Shown: positions 18,374-28,312, counted from the stretch's first letter. The stretch is DNA of 64,000 bases from Chitinophagaceae bacterium (GCA_016721385.1 JADKIE010000005.1:1-64000); one strand, 5' to 3'. Notes: generated by a model from the letters alone, not told the origin. Made by a program: numbers and translations.

Positions 18374-19813
18374 ATGTGGTCTAAATTTTTCTTCTTTTTA
18401 CATAGTTTACTATTAATAAGTGTTTTCACTTTTGCCCAAAGTAAAAAAAGTAAAATTGAAAACATAATGCAAACCTATCACAACTATAATATGTTTGATG
18501 GGGCTGTATTGGTAGCAGAAAATGGTAAGATAGTTTATAAAGGTGCATTTGGTAAAGCCAATAGAGAATGGAACGTAGACAATACTATTGATACAAAGTT
18601 TATGATTGGGTCAATATCCAAACCTATTACCTGTTATGCTACATTACTACAAGCACAAAAAGGCTTACTCGATATTAATAAAACCATTGAAGACTATTTG
18701 CCAGAATTTAAAAACAAACCAGCTGCAAAAATTACCCTTAAGCAAATAATGAGTAATACATCCGGCATGCCTAATTATGATATTATAAAAGATTTTTTTC
18801 CTAAATACAGTAGATTGGATTTTAAGAGAGAAGATTACTTGAAAATCTATATAGATTCTCCATTATTATTTACGCCTGGTGAAAAATATTTTTATAGTAG
18901 TTGGGGCTTTTTTACATTGGGGCATATTTTAGAAAGAGTTTCTGGTAAATCATTTGCTCAATTATTGAAGGATGATATCTTTTCTAAATTGGGTATGAAT
19001 AACACAGCCAGTTATCATCATACACAAATAGTGCCCAAAAGAGCTCAAGGATATGATTATGCATTTGGAGGCTTTACCAGCGGCGACTTTAGAGATCAAT
19101 CTAATACCATGGGAGCAGGGGATTTGTATTCTACAGTAGAAGATGTTTTTAAGTTTCATTTAAGCATACAAAATAATACATTGCTTAATGAAGAGTTTAC
19201 TAAACACATGCTTACACCAGGCTTAGCACCTGCAAAATACGGCTGTGGTTTGTATAATCAAAATTTTAAGTATACAGAAAACGACAGTGTAGCCGTTAAT
19301 TTTCATTTGGGCATGATGGAAGGTTTTATAGGTTTCTTTTTACGAATACCACAAACTAATAGTTGTGTAATTATTCTTAGTAATAGTAAGCCTAACGATT
19401 TTTTTGGCATTACAAAAGCTTTATTAAAAGTGTTATACAATAAACCTGTGCAATTAAAACAGCCCATTCAAAAGAAAATTGAAAAATTAATTACCGAACA
19501 AGGAGCAGTTAAAGCAGTGGACGCATACCAAAAACTAAAGTTTGACACGGCTAATTATTATGTAGATTGGATTTCGATGAATTTTATAGCAGAGCAACTA
19601 TACGATTTAAAACGCTATGACGAAGCAAAAATTATTGCCGATAATAATGTAAAGGAGTTTCCAGATAGAGATTTTGTGCATTATGTAACAGGTAATATTT
19701 ATTTGGCGTTAGGTAAAAAAGAAGAAGCCATCAAATTTTACAAAAAAACGGTAGAATTAAATGGAAGTTATATGGAGGCAAAAAATAAGTTAAAAAAATT
19801 AGGAGTGGAATAA
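18374..19813 (+). CDS. Secreted beta-lactamase-family serine hydrolase with C-terminal TPR
   Basis: Class C beta-lactamase-like/penicillin-binding fold. Signal peptide at residues 1-21 (ending FTFAQ). The nucleophile motif SxxK is SISK in KFMIGSISKPITCYATLL. The second motif position is YFYSSWGFFTLG (Tyr-Ser-Ser in place of the usual Tyr-x-Asn). Residues about 400-479 hold TPR-like helices (FVHYVTGNIYLALGKKEEAI, KFYKKTVELNGSYMEAKNKL). Family members include D-aminopeptidases and esterases; the real substrate is unknown. It follows aroC by 22 bases but is functionally unrelated. Confidence 0.82.
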   Translation: MWSKFFFFLHSLLLISVFTFAQSKKSKIENIMQTYHNYNMFDGAVLVAENGKIVYKGAFGKANREWNVDNTIDTKFMIGSISKPITCYATLLQAQKGLLDINKTIEDYLPEFKNKPAAKITLKQIMSNTSGMPNYDIIKDFFPKYSRLDFKREDYLKIYIDSPLLFTPGEKYFYSSWGFFTLGHILERVSGKSFAQLLKDDIFSKLGMNNTASYHHTQIVPKRAQGYDYAFGGFTSGDFRDQSNTMGAGDLYSTVEDVFKFHLSIQNNTLLNEEFTKHMLTPGLAPAKYGCGLYNQNFKYTENDSVAVNFHLGMMEGFIGFFLRIPQTNSCVIILSNSKPNDFFGITKALLKVLYNKPVQLKQPIQKKIEKLITEQGAVKAVDAYQKLKFDTANYYVDWISMNFIAEQLYDLKRYDEAKIIADNNVKEFPDRDFVHYVTGNIYLALGKKEEAIKFYKKTVELNGSYMEAKNKLKKLGVE

Positions 19814-19816
19814 AGA

Positions 19817-20614
19817 TTATTTTTTCTTTTTCTTCCTTTTTTGTTTTTCAAATTCTGCAAAAGGAACATCCAGCAATTCATACTCTTTAGCATGAGGTAA
19901 ATAAAAATGCCACCATTCAGTATCTAAAACTTTAAAACTATATTTTTCCATAGTGGTTTTTAACAGGGCTCTGTTTTGTAAAATAACTTGTGGTAAATTT
20001 ATAAAATCAGTATGGGCAGTATCGCTAAAATTATCAAAGCCTGTACCCATATTCAATTCTTTCTTAGTTTTCAAATTAATGATGGTTAAATCAACCGCAA
20101 CACCTCTGTTATGGCCACTACCTTTTTTGGGGTTGGCAGCATAGCGGTCATCTTGCACAGGCTCCCACATTTTTTCAGTAACACTGTAGGGGCGGTAGGC
20201 ATCAAAAATTTTTAACCCTAAACCTTGCTTGTTTAATTCTTGTTGCACTTTTTTTAAAGCATCAGCCGCTTCTTTTCTTAAATAAGTAGTTTTTAAAGGT
20301 GAATAAAGCTGCGTTTTCATAAAATTAGCTTTACTGGCATACTTTAAATCTAAAACAAGGTTGGGTATGTGCTTTTTTAGATCTATCATTTGCTTTTTAG
20401 GATTGTGTAGTACTGTTTTTTGTAAATCATCCCGGTTATTAATTACCCATAGGCCATATTTATTTAACACAGTATCCTGCCCATAAGCTGTACATTGTGT
20501 GCATAAAAAAACAATTACTACAATAAGCAGCTTTTCAAAACGAATTATTATCTTGTTTAAAAATATTTTTGTGTAAAACATTTTGCATAAAAATTGAACA
20601 CAACAAGATACCAT
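19817..20614 (-). CDS. D-alanyl-D-alanine dipeptidase (VanX/DdpX-like, peptidase M15)
   Basis: Zn metallopeptidase of family M15D. The zinc motif SGHNRGVAVDLTI (SxHxxGxAxD) and the ExxWH motif in DTEWWHFYLPHAKEYELL are intact. The upstream LKIFDAYRPYSVTEKMW is typical of VanX-type enzymes. A signal peptide is present if translation starts at an internal Met (MFYTKIFLNKIIIRFEKLLI, then TQCTAYG). The ATG at 20614 would start 14 bases from the divergent L,D-transpeptidase ATG, so the later start is more plausible. A Lys-rich tail ends the protein. Likely role: D-Ala-D-Ala recycling in the periplasm, not necessarily vancomycin resistance, since no vanHA is nearby. Confidence 0.85.
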   Translation of the reverse strand: MVSCCVQFLCKMFYTKIFLNKIIIRFEKLLIVVIVFLCTQCTAYGQDTVLNKYGLWVINNRDDLQKTVLHNPKKQMIDLKKHIPNLVLDLKYASKANFMKTQLYSPLKTTYLRKEAADALKKVQQELNKQGLGLKIFDAYRPYSVTEKMWEPVQDDRYAANPKKGSGHNRGVAVDLTIINLKTKKELNMGTGFDNFSDTAHTDFINLPQVILQNRALLKTTMEKYSFKVLDTEWWHFYLPHAKEYELLDVPFAEFEKQKRKKKKK

Positions 20615-20628
20615 TTTTAACCTAATAT

Positions 20629-22344
20629 ATGTATCATCGAAACTCTCACTATGCCTATTTTACGGTTATAGTTTTATGTCTTTTTCTTTTAGCCTGCAAT
20701 AATAGTGAGCATAATTCCACAACAAAAGAAAAGCAAATAGTTACCAATCCCAATGACATGGACGAAGTAACCACCGATAATATTGAGGCTGCACTCAGTT
20801 TTGCAGTTGCAAATGCCGGTAAAGTTGACGACACCATTAAACTTCAAATGGTTAAAGCGGTTGAGGCCTTTTATAAATCAAGCAAATACAAACCTGTTTG
20901 GAGCAAAAAGGAAAAATGGGAACCATTGGCCGATACGTTGTTTTCGTTTATAAAAAATGCCGAATTACAAGGTCTTTTTCCGAAAGAATATCACGATAAA
21001 AACTTACAATCACTTAAACATACATTAGATACCGATTCGCTTAAACGAATGGATGCCGTACTTTGGACAAAAGCCGATTTGATGCTTACCGATGGTTTTA
21101 TGTACGCCATTTATCATTTAAAACATGGACGGTTACAACCAGATAGCTTATCGCTTAATAAAGATTCTGTACTTGCCGAAAACTTTTTTGCAGCTACTTT
21201 AAAAACAGTGTTAGAAAAAAAGGAATTTACATCTACGCTTAATACGCTTCAACCCAAACATAAAGGTTATTGGGATTTAAAAAATGGCATTAAACGATTT
21301 TTGGATAGCATGGATAGAAGGACATACACGTATGTAACTTATCCATACAAAAAAGGCGATGTTAAAGACTCCACATTCTTTATAAAAAATTTGCAAAAAA
21401 GATTAGCAGAAAGTAATTGTATAGATTTTGTAAACAAAATGCCAGACTCTTCACAATTATCTAACGCAGTAAAAAAATATCAAAAAAACAAGGGGTTAAA
21501 AACGGATGGAAAAGTTTCAACAGCATTAATTAAAACACTAAATATTAGCGATGCAGAGCGATTTAAACGTATTGCTATAACATTAGATAAGTATAAACAA
21601 ATGCCCGAAAAAATGCCCGAAAAATATATTTGGGTAAACCTGCCGGGCTATTATTTGCAAGTGTGGGATAAGGATACATTGGCATTAGAATCAAAGGTAA
21701 TTTGCGGTAAGCCCGAAACCCGTACACCTTTATTAACAAGTAAGATAACGGATATGGTTACTTACCCAACCTGGACAGTGCCTACAAGTATTATAGTAAA
21801 ACAGTATTTACCCAAACTTAAAAACAATCCTAATTATTTAAGCAGGTTGGGTTTGCGATTGGTAAATGGCAAAGGCCAAACAATTAGTGGCAGCGATGTT
21901 AATTGGGCAAAGTACTCAAAAGGAATACCTTACAGAATAATGCAGGGAAGTGGTGATAATAATGCCTTGGGTGTATTTAAATTTAATTTTAATAATCCTT
22001 ACTCGGTTTATTTGCATGATACAAATCAACGTTATTTGTTTAAAAATTCATCAAGAGCGTTAAGCCACGGTTGCGTACGGGTGCAGGAGTGGGAAAAATT
22101 GGCGTTTTATATTGCAAGAAACGATAGCATGAATACCAAACCAACCGATACACTTAAATACAATACAGATTCTATCAAAAACTGGATAGCACAAAAGGAA
22201 AATCACAGGCTGGATGTAAAACATCAAATTCCACTTTATATACGTTACTTAAGCTGCGAAGGAAAAGATGGTAAAATAAAATTTTATGATGACATGTACG
22301 GTGAGGATAAATTGCTGAGAGAGAAATACTTCGGTAATAAATAA
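20629..22344 (+). CDS. L,D-transpeptidase (YcbB-like) lipoprotein
   Basis: Peptidoglycan cross-linking or anchoring enzyme. The N-terminal signal has a lipobox-like LLAC (Cys near residue 23). A scaffold domain follows (VKAVEAFYKSSKYKPVWSKK, LMLTDGFMYAIYHLKHGRL), then a peptidoglycan-binding repeat (LSNAVKKYQKNKGLKTDGKV) and the YkuD catalytic domain with the Cys motif SSRALSHGCVRVQEWEKLAF. 571 residues, typical for YcbB/LdtD-like proteins. It faces the VanX-like gene head to head, and RlpA follows 39 bases downstream. Confidence 0.9.
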   Translation: MYHRNSHYAYFTVIVLCLFLLACNNSEHNSTTKEKQIVTNPNDMDEVTTDNIEAALSFAVANAGKVDDTIKLQMVKAVEAFYKSSKYKPVWSKKEKWEPLADTLFSFIKNAELQGLFPKEYHDKNLQSLKHTLDTDSLKRMDAVLWTKADLMLTDGFMYAIYHLKHGRLQPDSLSLNKDSVLAENFFAATLKTVLEKKEFTSTLNTLQPKHKGYWDLKNGIKRFLDSMDRRTYTYVTYPYKKGDVKDSTFFIKNLQKRLAESNCIDFVNKMPDSSQLSNAVKKYQKNKGLKTDGKVSTALIKTLNISDAERFKRIAITLDKYKQMPEKMPEKYIWVNLPGYYLQVWDKDTLALESKVICGKPETRTPLLTSKITDMVTYPTWTVPTSIIVKQYLPKLKNNPNYLSRLGLRLVNGKGQTISGSDVNWAKYSKGIPYRIMQGSGDNNALGVFKFNFNNPYSVYLHDTNQRYLFKNSSRALSHGCVRVQEWEKLAFYIARNDSMNTKPTDTLKYNTDSIKNWIAQKENHRLDVKHQIPLYIRYLSCEGKDGKIKFYDDMYGEDKLLREKYFGNK

Positions 22345-22383
22345 TTTATATTATCTTTCCAATAATTACCAAATTGTTTTGGC

Positions 22384-22821
22384 ATGAAAAATAATTATAA
22401 TGCATGTAGATTCCTTTTTACGGGAATTTTGTGTTTGTTGTTATTTATTTCTCCTTTTACAATAAAAGCGCAAAATACAAAACCAGTTAAGGAGACAACT
22501 ACAAAAAAAGGTTCAAAAATATTATATGGTACTGCCAGTTTTTACTCAAATAAATTTAATGGCAGAAAAACGGCCAATGGCGAAATTTTTAGCCAAAATA
22601 AACTAACTGCTGCTTGTAATGTATTGCCATTGGGAACATGGATAAAAGTCACCAATCTACGCAACGGCAAATCGGTCATTGTTAAAACAAACGATCGGCT
22701 ACACCCTAAAATGAAAAGAATTGTTGATTTAACCCGATTAGCTGCTTCTAAACTGGATTACATCTCATCTGGTTTAACTAGGGTTAAAGTAGAAGTCTTA
22801 GGCAAAAAACAACCCAAATAA
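22384..22821 (+). CDS. rlpA: RlpA-like septal ring lytic transglycosylase / double-psi beta-barrel protein
   Basis: Secreted 145-residue protein. Signal peptide to about residue 30 (ISPFTIKAQ). The RlpA fold is evident in GTASFYSNKFNGRKTANGEI, LTAACNVLPLGTWIKVTNLR, IVKTNDRLHPKMKRIVDLTR and LGLT-like RVKVEVL. The catalytic-type Asp of RlpA lies in the ND/RVDL region. No SPOR domain is present. It may act on glycan strands together with the neighbouring L,D-transpeptidase. Confidence 0.85.
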   Translation: MKNNYNACRFLFTGILCLLLFISPFTIKAQNTKPVKETTTKKGSKILYGTASFYSNKFNGRKTANGEIFSQNKLTAACNVLPLGTWIKVTNLRNGKSVIVKTNDRLHPKMKRIVDLTRLAASKLDYISSGLTRVKVEVLGKKQPK

Positions 22822-22950
22822 TTAGATATTTCGGTTAAAAACATCATTACTTATTAACTATCAACAACAATGGTATAATTATGTTGGTAAAATATTTTAT
22901 CTTTTGGTTGTAAGCAGCTATTTTTGTTGCGATTTACGAAAACAAATATT

Positions 22951-24286
22951 ATGAAGAAAATCTTATTATCATTTATTGCTTTAGGCTTATTTATATCAGC
23001 GTTTAGCCAAAATGAGTACAAAAAGCGTCCGTCTTTAGGCGTTCACTTTCTATTAAACGATTTTAAAACTGCCTCAGATGTAAGAACAATTGGTTTGGCA
23101 AATGTTATAAAATCTAAATTATGGCACAATACCAGCCGCATGAGTGCAGGATTGGCACTTAGCTATTTACAAGGGTTAAGTAATCATGTAGATTTTGCAG
23201 GTACTTTATCTGGTTCATTTTTGTCTTATCCTGTGCCGGGTAAACCAGCATCAAGCTCAACTAATTTTTGTTAGAAGGTGTTGCAACCGGTAACTTAAAA
23301 TTATTATCAGACAAGTATTGTGTAAGCCCGTTTCTTACTTTGGGTATAGGCGGTTCTAAATATAAAGGCTATTACGGCGCATTTATACCTGCAGGAGTTG
23401 GTTTACAGGTAAAATTATTTAATGATGCTTTTATCATGCTTAATCATCAATATCGCATATCGGTTACAGAAAATGCAGCTTATCACTTTTACCATAGCTT
23501 AGGCGTAGTTGCTCCAATTGGCAAAAAACAAGTTGCTGCTCGGTAATGATTGCACCACCTGTGGTTGAAGCCCCAAAAGACAGAGATGGCGATGGTGTTG
23601 TAGATGCAGATGACAAGTGCCCGGATGTTGCCGGCGTTGCAGCTTTACAAGGTTGCCCCGATAGTGATGGTGATGGTATTACAGATGCAGATGATAAATG
23701 TCCAACAGTTGCTGGTTTAGCCCGTTACCAAGGTTGCCCAATACCAGATACAGATAATGATGGTATTAATGATGAAGAAGATAAATGTGTAAGCGTACCA
23801 GGATTTGCCCGTTACCAGGGTTGCCCAATACCTGATACTGATAATGATGGCGTAAATGATGAGGAAGATAAATGTGTAAACGAAGCTGGTCCTGCATCAA
23901 ACTTTGGTTGCCCGGTAATAAATGAAGCCGTAGTTAAACGCATTAATGCTGCAGCAAAAAATATTTTCTTTGCTACAGGTAGTTCTAAATTACTAGCTAA
24001 ATCATTTAAGCCTTTGAATGATGTTGTTAAAATATTGAATGACAACCCTAGCTACAACTTAAGCATTGAAGGGCATACAGATAATACAGGTAATGCAGAT
24101 AAAAATCAAGCGTTATCAGAAGCAAGAGCTGCTGCAGTACAAGCATACTTGGTAAGCAAAGGCATTACTGAAGAGAGATTATCTAACGCAGGTTTTGGCC
24201 AGGATAAACCAGCTGCCGACAACAAAACAGCAGCAGGCAGAGCCTTGAACAGAAGAGTAGAAATGATAGCAAGAAATTACAAATAG
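22951..24286 (+). CDS. OmpA family outer membrane protein with thrombospondin type 3 repeats
   Basis: Starts MKKILLSFIALGLFISAFSQ (signal peptide), then a beta-barrel (VIKSKLWHNTSRMSAGLALS, PFLTLGIGGSKYKGYYGAFI, DAFIMLNHQYRISV). Calcium-binding thrombospondin type 3 repeats follow (DRDGDGVVDADDKCPDVAG, DSDGDGITDADDKCPTVAG, TDNDGINDEEDKC). The C-terminus is an OmpA peptidoglycan-binding domain (YNLSIEGHTDNTGNADKNQA, LNRRVEMI). Frame changes occur near 23265 and 23546. About 445 residues. It anchors the outer membrane to the wall. Confidence 0.92.
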
Positions 24287-24304
24287 GATAGAAATAAATT
24301 ACAT

Positions 24305-24342
24305 AAAAAATCCCTTTACAATTTTTGTAAAGGGATTTTTGT
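24305..24342 (+). terminator. Strong terminator after ompA
   Basis: A perfect 15-bp inverted repeat (AAAAATCCCTTTACA and TGTAAAGGGATTTTT) with a 5-base loop and a T run. Confidence 0.9.
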
Positions 24343-24383
24343 TTGAGGGATTCATGTGAATAAAAAAAGCAATAAATTACAGG

Positions 24384-25652
24384 ATGAAAAAAAATATGCG
24401 TTTGCTACTTATTACAAGTATTTTGTTTGGGCTTATTTTTTTTCTGTCGCAGTGTTTTAATGCAAACGAAGTGTCAACCGATGCAAGAGGGATTGTTTTT
24501 GCAAATCCTGCAAGTTGCCGTAAATGCCATCAGGCTATTTACGATTCAGTAATGCTAACTGCACATTACAATGCTACCACGCCAACATCACAAAATACAG
24601 TACATGGCAATTTTAATGAAGGTCAAAATTCGTATGTGTATGATAGCAGTACAAAAGTGGTAATGCAAAAAAGAGATAGCGGTTTATATCAGGCGCTTTA
24701 TCTTAATGGTAAAGAAATGGAGGCACATAGGTTTGATATAACTTTTGGCGTACGTAATGCTCAAACCTGGCTTTATTGGAAAGGTAATAATACGTATGAG
24801 CTTCCTGTTTCCTATTACACATCTGCAAATGCATGGGGTACAAGCCCTGGTTTTCCAATTGCCCAGCCTTATTTTAAAAGAATAGTTGGCAAAGTTTGTT
24901 TTGAATGCCACAGCTCTTTTATAGATTCAAAACATAGTGATGAAACATCAAATAGCAAAGAGTATTTTGCGGCAGCTGAAAGAATAGAAGCGATGGATAA
25001 AACCACATTAATTTATGGCATAGATTGCCAGCGATGCCATGGGCCTGCAGCAAACCATGTTAACTATCACACAATATATCCAGAAGAAAAAAAAGCTAAA
25101 TACATTGTAACCAATAGTTCGCTTAATGCACAGCAAAAATTAGATATGTGTGCGGTTTGCCACTCAGGTAATGATCAGGAAAAACTTAAGTCTAGATTTT
25201 ACTTTAAGCCAGGTGATACTCTATCTAATTTTTATTTGTACATGCCCGGCGATAAGTACAAAACCAATTTTGATGTACATGGCAATCAACAAAGATTACT
25301 TGCCGAGAGTAAATGTTTTTTACAGTCGGGCACACTAAATTGTTCATCTTGCCATAATCCACATACCAATGCTGGCAGTAATTTGGCAACATATTCGCAA
25401 AAATGTATGGGTTGCCATACCGAAGCAAATAAAAATTTCTGCATTGTAAAACCGGCAGCAGGTGTTTCAATTAAAGATAATTGCATTGATTGCCACATGC
25501 CCAAAAAACCTTCGGAGGCAATAAGCTTTTACCAACAGGGCAATACCCAATTATCATTTTACTTATTACGAACACATAAAATAGGTATTTATAAAACAGA
25601 TAGTGTAAGCAAGCCAAAAATTACCTCTAAAAAAGTAAATAAAGGAAATTAA
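24384..25652 (+). CDS. Heptaheme c-type cytochrome lipoprotein
   Basis: 422 residues with a lipobox (IFFLSQC, Cys near residue 24) and seven CxxCH heme sites: CRKCH, CFECH, CQRCH, CAVCH, CSSCH, CMGCH, CIDCH. The pattern resembles cytochrome c554-like multiheme families in Bacteroidota. It is probably exported and lipid-anchored, handling electrons in the periplasm or at the surface. No oxidoreductase partner, NrfA or cytochrome maturation gene is adjacent, so the redox partner is unknown. The gene is monocistronic, with terminators on both sides. Confidence 0.9.
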   Translation: MKKNMRLLLITSILFGLIFFLSQCFNANEVSTDARGIVFANPASCRKCHQAIYDSVMLTAHYNATTPTSQNTVHGNFNEGQNSYVYDSSTKVVMQKRDSGLYQALYLNGKEMEAHRFDITFGVRNAQTWLYWKGNNTYELPVSYYTSANAWGTSPGFPIAQPYFKRIVGKVCFECHSSFIDSKHSDETSNSKEYFAAAERIEAMDKTTLIYGIDCQRCHGPAANHVNYHTIYPEEKKAKYIVTNSSLNAQQKLDMCAVCHSGNDQEKLKSRFYFKPGDTLSNFYLYMPGDKYKTNFDVHGNQQRLLAESKCFLQSGTLNCSSCHNPHTNAGSNLATYSQKCMGCHTEANKNFCIVKPAAGVSIKDNCIDCHMPKKPSEAISFYQQGNTQLSFYLLRTHKIGIYKTDSVSKPKITSKKVNKGN

Positions 25653-25680
25653 AAAGCCATCTGCTAAAACAGATGGCTTT
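25651..25680. terminator. Bidirectional terminator
   Basis: AAAGCCATCTG and CAGATGGCTTT pair as an 11-bp perfect stem with a 6-base loop, flanked by A and T runs, between the convergent cytochrome and secreted-protein genes. Confidence 0.88.
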
Positions 25681-25701
25681 GTTGAATATAAATTCAACTA
25701 T

Positions 25702-26571
25702 TTATTTTACACTTATTGTACTTGTTACTTTACCGGTTGTAGGAATACTCATACCCTGTACATCAACGCTTCCGGTTGATTCTGAGACCGAAACCTTTTT
25801 CACCAATAAACCAGTTGCCACATCTATCTGCATATCTCCATTTACTTTTGCATTAGAGGTTACATTCATTTCCATTCCCATTTGTTCAACTTTCTTTTCA
25901 ATGTCTATAGTGCCTGTAAAAGTAAAAAAGGCAATGCCATCTTTTATTTCTTTTAAAGTATACGTTGTAGAGGTTTTAGTTTTATCATCGGGTGTTTTGG
26001 TAGATGTACTATCTACAAAACTATCGCCAACTTTTATTTCAGTTACATTGGTAAATAAATCAAAAACCGGGCAAGCGCCTGCATTACCCAAACCTAAGTT
26101 TTTCATCATCATGCCCATCATATCACTATTATCATCTTCTTTTTTATCTTCAACAGGTTTTACAACACTTTCTTTAATAATGTTTCCTTTTGCATCTACA
26201 GTAAATTTTGTAGTTGCTCCAATCATTTTGTTGATAGAACTTCCTAACTGTCCTTCACGGTCTTCTTTTTTATCAGAATCATAGTTTATATCCTGACCCA
26301 TTGCACTCATAGAAAGTACAACTTTATTGGCTACATACTCTGTAGAATAACCTTTATCGGAAGCTCCAATAATACTTAATGCAGAGGTGGTAGAAATGTT
26401 CATTGGAATTTCCATGGTTTGCCCCATTGCATCCTGCGTCATTTTTCCATCAACAAGTGTAACTACTTCATATTTTTTTCCGGCAGTTAATTTAACAGCA
26501 GGAATATAGCTTTGAGCAGTAGCTCCAATGGTTAACACCAAGGCTAAAAAAGAGGTAACGATTGATTTCAT
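25702..26571 (-). CDS. Secreted protein resembling DUF6263
   Basis: 289 residues with a signal peptide (SFLALVLTIGATAQ). The beta-rich body has repeated strands (LTAGKKYEVVTLVDGKMTQD, TTKFTVDAKGNIIKESVV, KVNGDMQIDVATGLLVKKVS) and a Met-rich linker (DMMGMMMKNLGLGNAG). It resembles the Bacteroidota DUF6263 family, whose function is unknown; the match is by memory of the pattern and needs a profile search. Transcribed towards the cytochrome from its own start at 26571. Confidence 0.6.
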   Translation of the reverse strand: MKSIVTSFLALVLTIGATAQSYIPAVKLTAGKKYEVVTLVDGKMTQDAMGQTMEIPMNISTTSALSIIGASDKGYSTEYVANKVVLSMSAMGQDINYDSDKKEDREGQLGSSINKMIGATTKFTVDAKGNIIKESVVKPVEDKKEDDNSDMMGMMMKNLGLGNAGACPVFDLFTNVTEIKVGDSFVDSTSTKTPDDKTKTSTTYTLKEIKDGIAFFTFTGTIDIEKKVEQMGMEMNVTSNAKVNGDMQIDVATGLLVKKVSVSESTGSVDVQGMSIPTTGKVTSTISVK

Positions 26572-26698
26572 TTTTTATTTTTTTATTTAAGACGACAAAA
26601 GTATCCAAATAGTTTCAATTAAATGTTAATACCTTCTTAACGTTTATTTATACAGGTGTTTATCTAAAAGGAATTCCTAATCCATTTTTATTAAAGGG

Positions 26699-28201
26699 TT
26701 ACCAATATAATCCACCTACCAAAAAAACGGCACATAAAATAAATAACATTAACAGCAACGGAAAAACAAATTTCATCCATGCTTTAAAGCTAACATTTAC
26801 CAATGCCAAAGAAGGAAGAATTAAACCAGTTGGCGTAATAAAGCCCATAATGCCCATACCAAATAAATACGCATTTACCACTTCCTTACCGGGTACATTT
26901 ACCAAAATAGCTAATGCTCCAATTATAGGCATCGTAAGTACTGCCATACCACTTGAAGAAGAGATGAATAACGTAAATACCATATATAAAGCCAGCAAAA
27001 TTATGATGAAAAGTACCGGCGGAAAGCCGCCAACCATTTTGGCAGAATAATACAAAATGGAGTCGCTAATTTTACCTTCGTTTAAAATAATGGTAACGCC
27101 TCTGGCTACACCTACAATAAAAGCTACACTCAATAAACTTTCGGCGCCTTTAATAAATTGGTTAATAAAATCCTTTTCATTCAAGCGTAAAATAACAGCG
27201 AGTAAAATTGAAGCGCCTAAAAATAAAGCAGTCATTTCAGGCAACCACCATTCTAATTTTACCACACCAAAAATCATTATTAAAAAAGTAGAAATAAACA
27301 GTACTAATAAAAGTTTTGTTTTTACATCTAAGGATTGATGTACATTTTCGGTTGTAGCTAAACCCGGATAGGGTGATGCAACATTACCATCTACCTTATA
27401 CACAAACGAAGCTGTTGGATCTTTTTTAATTTTATTGCCGTATCTAATTATATAGCCAATTGTAAGGGCGGTAGATAAAACAAACATAATTATTCGTTCC
27501 CAAATACCATTTTGCCAACTAATGCCGGCAGCATTACTGGCCACAATTACACTAAACGGATTAGAGAATGATGAGAGTGTTCCCAATTGAGTGCCGGCAA
27601 AAATTACTGCAACAGGTACAATTAAATCGTAACCGGCAGCTAAAAATAAAGGAACCATTATAGGATAAAAAACCAAACCTTCTTCTGCCATTCCGTAAGA
27701 TGCTCCACCAAATGAAAATAAAAAAGTGAGTATAATAATTAACCAGCTTTCTTTACCCTTCATGGTATGTGTTAAGGAAGTTAAGCCCTTAACCATTGCA
27801 CCACTTTCGTTAAACACATGCATAAAGCCACCAATAACTAAAATGAATAAAATAATATCAATGGTATCATATATTCCCTTAATTGGGGCATTTAAAATTT
27901 GCAAAAAACCTTGTTTATTTCTTTCTAACTGTTGGTAGCTGCCCGGAATTGAAACAGGCTTACGTATTGCACCGCTTGCAAATTTTTCTAATGGTATTTT
28001 TATTTGTAAACTATCCAGTAAGTGTTGAGTAAAAGCCAGACTGGTATCGCCTTTTGGTGTACTTAATGTAAAGGATTCACCTTCGGACTTTGTAATGGTA
28101 TTATATTTTCCAGCAGGGATAAGCCATGTAGCAATAGCAGCCAAAACAATAATGGCCATTAATATAGTTATGGGAGATGGAACGCTTTTAACTTTCTTCA
28201 T
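26699..28201 (-). CDS. YfcC family membrane transporter
   Basis: Integral membrane protein of about 500 residues related to the DcuC/ArsB-type YfcC family. It begins MKKVKSVPSPITILMAIIVL at 28201. Many hydrophobic helices follow: IILFILVIGGFMHVFNESGA, SWLIIILTFLFSFGGASYGM, and LGTLSSFSNPFSVIVASNAA, a re-entrant motif region typical of the family. Substrates of YfcC-type transporters are poorly defined (amino acids or organic acids are suggested). An upstream in-frame extension to 28387 crosses a palindromic repeat and is not part of the gene. Confidence 0.85.
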   Translation of the reverse strand: MKKVKSVPSPITILMAIIVLAAIATWLIPAGKYNTITKSEGESFTLSTPKGDTSLAFTQHLLDSLQIKIPLEKFASGAIRKPVSIPGSYQQLERNKQGFLQILNAPIKGIYDTIDIILFILVIGGFMHVFNESGAMVKGLTSLTHTMKGKESWLIIILTFLFSFGGASYGMAEEGLVFYPIMVPLFLAAGYDLIVPVAVIFAGTQLGTLSSFSNPFSVIVASNAAGISWQNGIWERIIMFVLSTALTIGYIIRYGNKIKKDPTASFVYKVDGNVASPYPGLATTENVHQSLDVKTKLLLVLFISTFLIMIFGVVKLEWWLPEMTALFLGASILLAVILRLNEKDFINQFIKGAESLLSVAFIVGVARGVTIILNEGKISDSILYYSAKMVGGFPPVLFIIILLALYMVFTLFISSSSGMAVLTMPIIGALAILVNVPGKEVVNAYLFGMGIMGFITPTGLILPSLALVNVSFKAWMKFVFPLLLMLFILCAVFLVGGLYW

Positions 28202-28233
28202 CTTTAAAAGTAAATAATTTTTATGGAACGCAG

Positions 28234-28255
28234 ACCTGCCTGCCGGCAGGCAGGT
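28234..28255. repeat. 22-bp perfect palindrome (REP-like)
   Basis: ACCTGCCTGCC followed by its exact reverse complement. GC-rich in an AT-rich spacer. A related, imperfect form occurs at 60077-60100, so it is probably one member of a dispersed family. Confidence 0.75.
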
Positions 28256-28312
28256 TGTTATGGTTGTTAAGATTGAGTATGATTTTTTCAGAGTATTTAA
28301 TAAATAATCTTT

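Noticed and set aside
19817..20614. Vancomycin resistance locus
   Set aside because: Only a VanX-like dipeptidase is present; there is no vanH, vanA-type ligase or vanRS. The neighbours are general wall enzymes.
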